From Whalleya microplaca (lineage: Eukaryota > Ascomycota > Sordariomycetes > Xylariales > Xylariaceae): a DNA stretch of 64,000 nucleotides. The position numbers were made by a program, and so were the translations under genes. Below, in pieces: positions 61,056 to 64,000 of the stretch. How positions within the stretch are numbered: the first letter of the stretch is position 1; the number at the start of each line of letters is the position of its first letter. The DNA is taken from contig MU385754.1 in NCBI GenBank assembly GCA_022497155.1, positions 1-64,000 of the forward strand, given 5' to 3'. The notes under the pieces were generated by a model. That model was not told the DNA's origin. It saw only the letters and a program-made list of their open reading frames with translations, and made no database searches.

Positions 61056-62897
61056 TCAGAGGCTATCAAGGTCGATCTCTGCTTCCCGTCTTCTCACTTG
61101 GACTTTAGCCTTCGAGTCGACATTATTGCTGCCCTCGAATAACATGGGAGCCGGTCTACCCTCACCCGGAACGAACCGCCAATCATACTTGAGGAGTAAG
61201 TGACACAGCGCGATCTTGACTTCGTTTGACGCGAAGAAGCGTCCCGGACAAGCATGTTGCCCGTGTCCGAACAGCGTGTGAGCTGGAGTGGTGGTGACGA
61301 ACTGCCAACTGTGCTCTTGGCCAGGTCCTTGTCGTAACTTCAGGAATCGGCTAGGATCAAACTTCTCGGGATCAGGATAGATCTTTGGATCCACTATACA
61401 AGGTTTGGATTTAGCAAACACCCTATTTGGATGAAGGTGAGAGCCTCGAGTCATATCTCAGGGGCGAGAGGGGATCCGATGTAGACAGAGGTAACCCGCG
61501 AGATAAGTTGAAACAACAAATATAAAAATCTAGAACACGTACTAAAGTTGCTGGCGACCAAGATACGCGAGCCCTTAGGAAGTATGGTGCCGTCAGACAG
61601 TTGCACCTCTTTTTTCTACGTAGCGGTTCATGGTCGCTAATTCATTAGTGTGTACATGCTAACGCATGTAGAGATATAACACACCTAAAGACATAGGACG
61701 GCATCGTTGGCCTTCTTTCATGAAGCTGTCCATAAGCTTAAGCTTGTACAAGGAGGTCTTGCTCCACCCATTTTCCTGTATGACTTGGATAATTTCCTCT
61801 CGAAGCTGCTGAACCGCATCGGGGTATTCGCAAATGTCGAACAGTGCCTGGCAAGTCGTCTCGGTAGTAGTGTGGATAGCCGCCATCGTCAACGAAAGCT
61901 GACCTGCGACGAAATCCGCATCACGGCCTTTGGCAGCTTCGTACATCCATCCGATCGCATCCGCAACCTTGGGTGGTCTCTCGCCGGCCGCGTTTGCCGG
62001 CCGCGTGCGCCGCGTCAACTGCTGCTTTCCGGCGTCGGACTTCGGGGTCGATCAGCTTGCGTGCGTCCCTGACGGCTTTTCGTAGTTCCTTGGATCGGGG
62101 AATCAGCCAGTACGCGATGGGACGAATCAGGGCCGGGCAAGCCCGCATGGCGTGCGATACCACAAACGAATCTACGGTGTAATGCTTAGCGACTTCGAGC
62201 CATCTTCGACTGCGGCACAGCTCCTTTCCCAGAAACACTCTTGACGACAGCCGAGCGACGATCTCCAGCATGTCCTGCCTCGCGATTCTAGTAGTCCATT
62301 CTTCGCTCTCGCCAAAGACGTCATGAAGAGACGAAGCTGTTTCGTCGACAAGGTCGGTTGTAACCAAGTTGAGGGACTGCGTCAACTTTACTCGCACCGT
62401 ATCTTGGATAAGTGAATCGCCGTCTCTTAAGCCTAGGAGATGAGGTTCGAAGCCCGGGTAGTTCACCATGAAGTCCTTTTAACGTCAGTTGGTTTCAGAT
62501 GCTATATGGAAGGTGCAGCATACTTTGGATAGAGCCTTGTTGAAGTTCAGTGAAGGGTTGTTTCGAATCTCGTCCGCATAGTGATTAGGCAAGATAATTT
62601 TTGGGCCTGTTCCCGTGATAATCTGAAACGGCCCGGAAAACTGACATTTCGTTAGCCATGGGGTAGACATCGTTCCCGTATACAATGTACCTTTTGTAAG
62701 CCTTCTGCAATTGCTTTCCTGCCCTGCCATAGCCAAGTGTTCTTCGGACTCAGTCCATCGACCGCTATGATAGGGAATGCAGCGAATGGTCTTCCTGCTG
62801 TGATGATCGAATAGATAACACCAAGGACTAAAGTGGCAAAGACCACTTGTAGAGAAACCGGTAGTCCCTCAGGAATGACTCGTCGAGTGGCGTCCAT
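61056..62897 (-). pseudogene. Cytochrome P450 monooxygenase, two frame breaks
   Basis: An N-terminal membrane anchor (SLQVVFATLVLGVIYSIIT) is followed by exons ending at FNKALSK and starting DFMVNYPGFEP. The P450 I-helix is AAIHTTTETT, the ExxR motif lies in KEGQRCRP, and the heme loop is FGHGQHACPGRF. Introns with normal signals lie at 62605-62690, 62474-62524 and near 61,650, and again before VDPKIYPDP. Two defects are seen. First, an 11-bp sequence GCCGGCCGCGT occurs twice (61983-61993 and 61996-62006), a 13-bp duplication that shifts frame. Second, a six-A run in the transcript sense (about 61,610-61,616) shifts frame by one before EVQLSDGTILPKG. Everything else reads as an intact fungal P450 of the ent-kaurene-oxidase-like type; its substrate is unknown. 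It lies alone, not in a biosynthetic cluster. Confidence 0.85.
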
Positions 62898-63866
62898 TTT
62901 GTTCGTGATGCCGGAAGAGTAAGCAACACATCACGGTCGCTGGCCAGAGGACATGAGGCTATTATAACCCACCGCAGGTATCCTTATGCACAGCATTACT
63001 TACGCTCGGCTTCCTTGCTACCGTTCTGCCACGGACTTCATCTCTAGCAACCTACAAAGCCCTCTAGGTCCACTCCATGGCTTATGACCTCGCAAGATAG
63101 CCTACAGTGGCGTCGAGAGTAGTATCGAAGTTCCTCGAAGGCCAATCAAGACGTCGCAGTATGCCGAACTCGGATACGCGTATGAGCGGTATCTAAACCC
63201 CGATTCCCGCACTAGCGACGACCCTTAGACCCTTGATGCATGAACTTAATCTGCATCTGCTGTACCTAGGGTTGAGCCGACCAGGCCAATTGGAGCGGTT
63301 GAATCACGAATACGATTGAGTTGATAGACGGGATCTGCTGAAACCCTTTCAAACGAGACAAGTGAATGGCCGTCGTCCTTGGCGTATTTGGAGTTGGACA
63401 AACTCCGTCTCCACATTGGCATCCTCACGAGTCAAGTCGACAGAAAGGAGGAGTTGACTAGTAACCTAGGAATTCCGAGGGGATACGCACGTATTAATAG
63501 CCGGACCTGAAAGCTCGCACCTATCATACCATTTGTAATCACCTCCCGTGATCCGGGCCGACCCTTAGTTCCCATGTCTAGCACTACCCGCAGTCTGAAG
63601 GTTGTTTGCTGGCATTGGCCCATGCTCTTTCCAGCATGGTGCTCATGATTACAAAGCGCAACAATAGGCACTTCATATCATTACATGATGACCTATACCT
63701 TTGATATTGTAATTATGGTCTGCTTACGAGGTGGTTTGATTTGTAGCGGCGATAGATGCTGCGACTGCTTGCCTACGTACTTTCCTGTCGAAGTGACCGG
63801 CTGGTCGGCGCATTCTCGAACTGTTGTAGTGTAGCTAGGTCTAATGTAGTGCCTATGGTTGTTGTG
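62898..63866. other. Intergenic region, nothing assigned
   Basis: Upstream of the P450 pseudogene. Minus-strand frames at 63246-63428 and 63432-63671 are short and featureless. Confidence 0.45.
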
Positions 63867-63985
63867 TGTCACAAGACAAACTTATGAGGTAGCAAACAAT
63901 ACAGCTGTTGCACGAAGAAGTAACTAAAATGTTGTTCTTCGAACAACCTCTATATATAAACCCTAGGTAACAAAGAATCCTGACA
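63867..63985 (+). mobile_element. Short LTR-like element, copy 3 (119 bp)
   Basis: Starts TGTCACAAG and ends ATCCTGACA, colinear with the copies at 40060 and 57370. The flanks are TTGTG and TCAAG, so no target-site duplication is visible. It may be one LTR of a longer element, a recombined copy, or an old insertion. Its stem has changed to GTTGTTC/GAACAAC with pairing preserved. Confidence 0.75.
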
Positions 63986-64000
63986 TCAAGTGATTTCTCA

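Noticed and set aside
63246..63671. Two short minus-strand frames right of the P450 pseudogene
   Set aside because: Too short and without recognisable features.

Overview
The window is nuclear DNA from a filamentous ascomycete (Pezizomycotina). I infer a Sordariomycete. The evidence is: genes split by many short GT-AG introns (about 45-120 nt) with CTAAC/CTAAT-like branch sites; an AT-saturated block that looks mutated by RIP (repeat-induced point mutation); HET, F-box and P450 families typical of moulds; and a Su(z)12 gene, meaning Polycomb repression is present, which Aspergillus-type fungi lack. No taxon can be named from the sequence alone.

Layout. 1-320 is a CTG-rich minisatellite plus a long hairpin. 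321-5,830 is an AT-rich, RIP-like block with an exact 42-bp tandem array (18 units, two subtypes). 5,831-11,268 has ordinary base composition but no convincing gene. 11.3-38.5 kb is the housekeeping core: a small Ser/Gln-rich protein, p23/Sba1 co-chaperone, ESCRT-III Vps24, a BTB-like protein, the reductive iron-uptake pair Ftr1/Fet3 (divergent, with iron-GATA sites upstream of both), mitochondrial ATP synthase beta, a Sly41-like transporter, splicing factor Cus1/SF3b2 and an MFS sugar transporter with one anomalous exon junction. 38.5-42.2 kb is gene-free and carries a 118-bp LTR-like element. 42.2-52.3 kb holds Su(z)12 with a C-terminal PHD-like finger, an F-box/LRR protein and a Mil1/TMCO4-type alpha/beta hydrolase (DUF726).

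The last 11 kb (53-64 kb) is a zone of decay: a partial gene of unknown family, a HET-domain relic with in-frame stops, an XPG/Rad2-type nuclease with several frame breaks, an intact F-box gene, an inverted repeat pair, a P450 with two frame breaks (one a clean 13-bp duplication), and two more copies of the LTR-like element.

How genes work together. Fet3 oxidises Fe2+ and Ftr1 imports the Fe3+ as one plasma-membrane complex; the shared 1.8-kb promoter contains three matches to the ATCWGATAA site bound by the iron repressor SreA/Sre1. The other genes are unrelated neighbours. No biosynthetic cluster, CRISPR array, tRNA or rRNA gene was found. The most noteworthy items are the short LTR-like family with clean 5-bp target duplications and a switchable stem-loop, the VEFS-PHD architecture of Su(z)12, the 42-bp two-subtype array, and the frame-broken genes at the right end. 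Exon boundaries were assigned by hand from splice motifs and reading-frame continuity.
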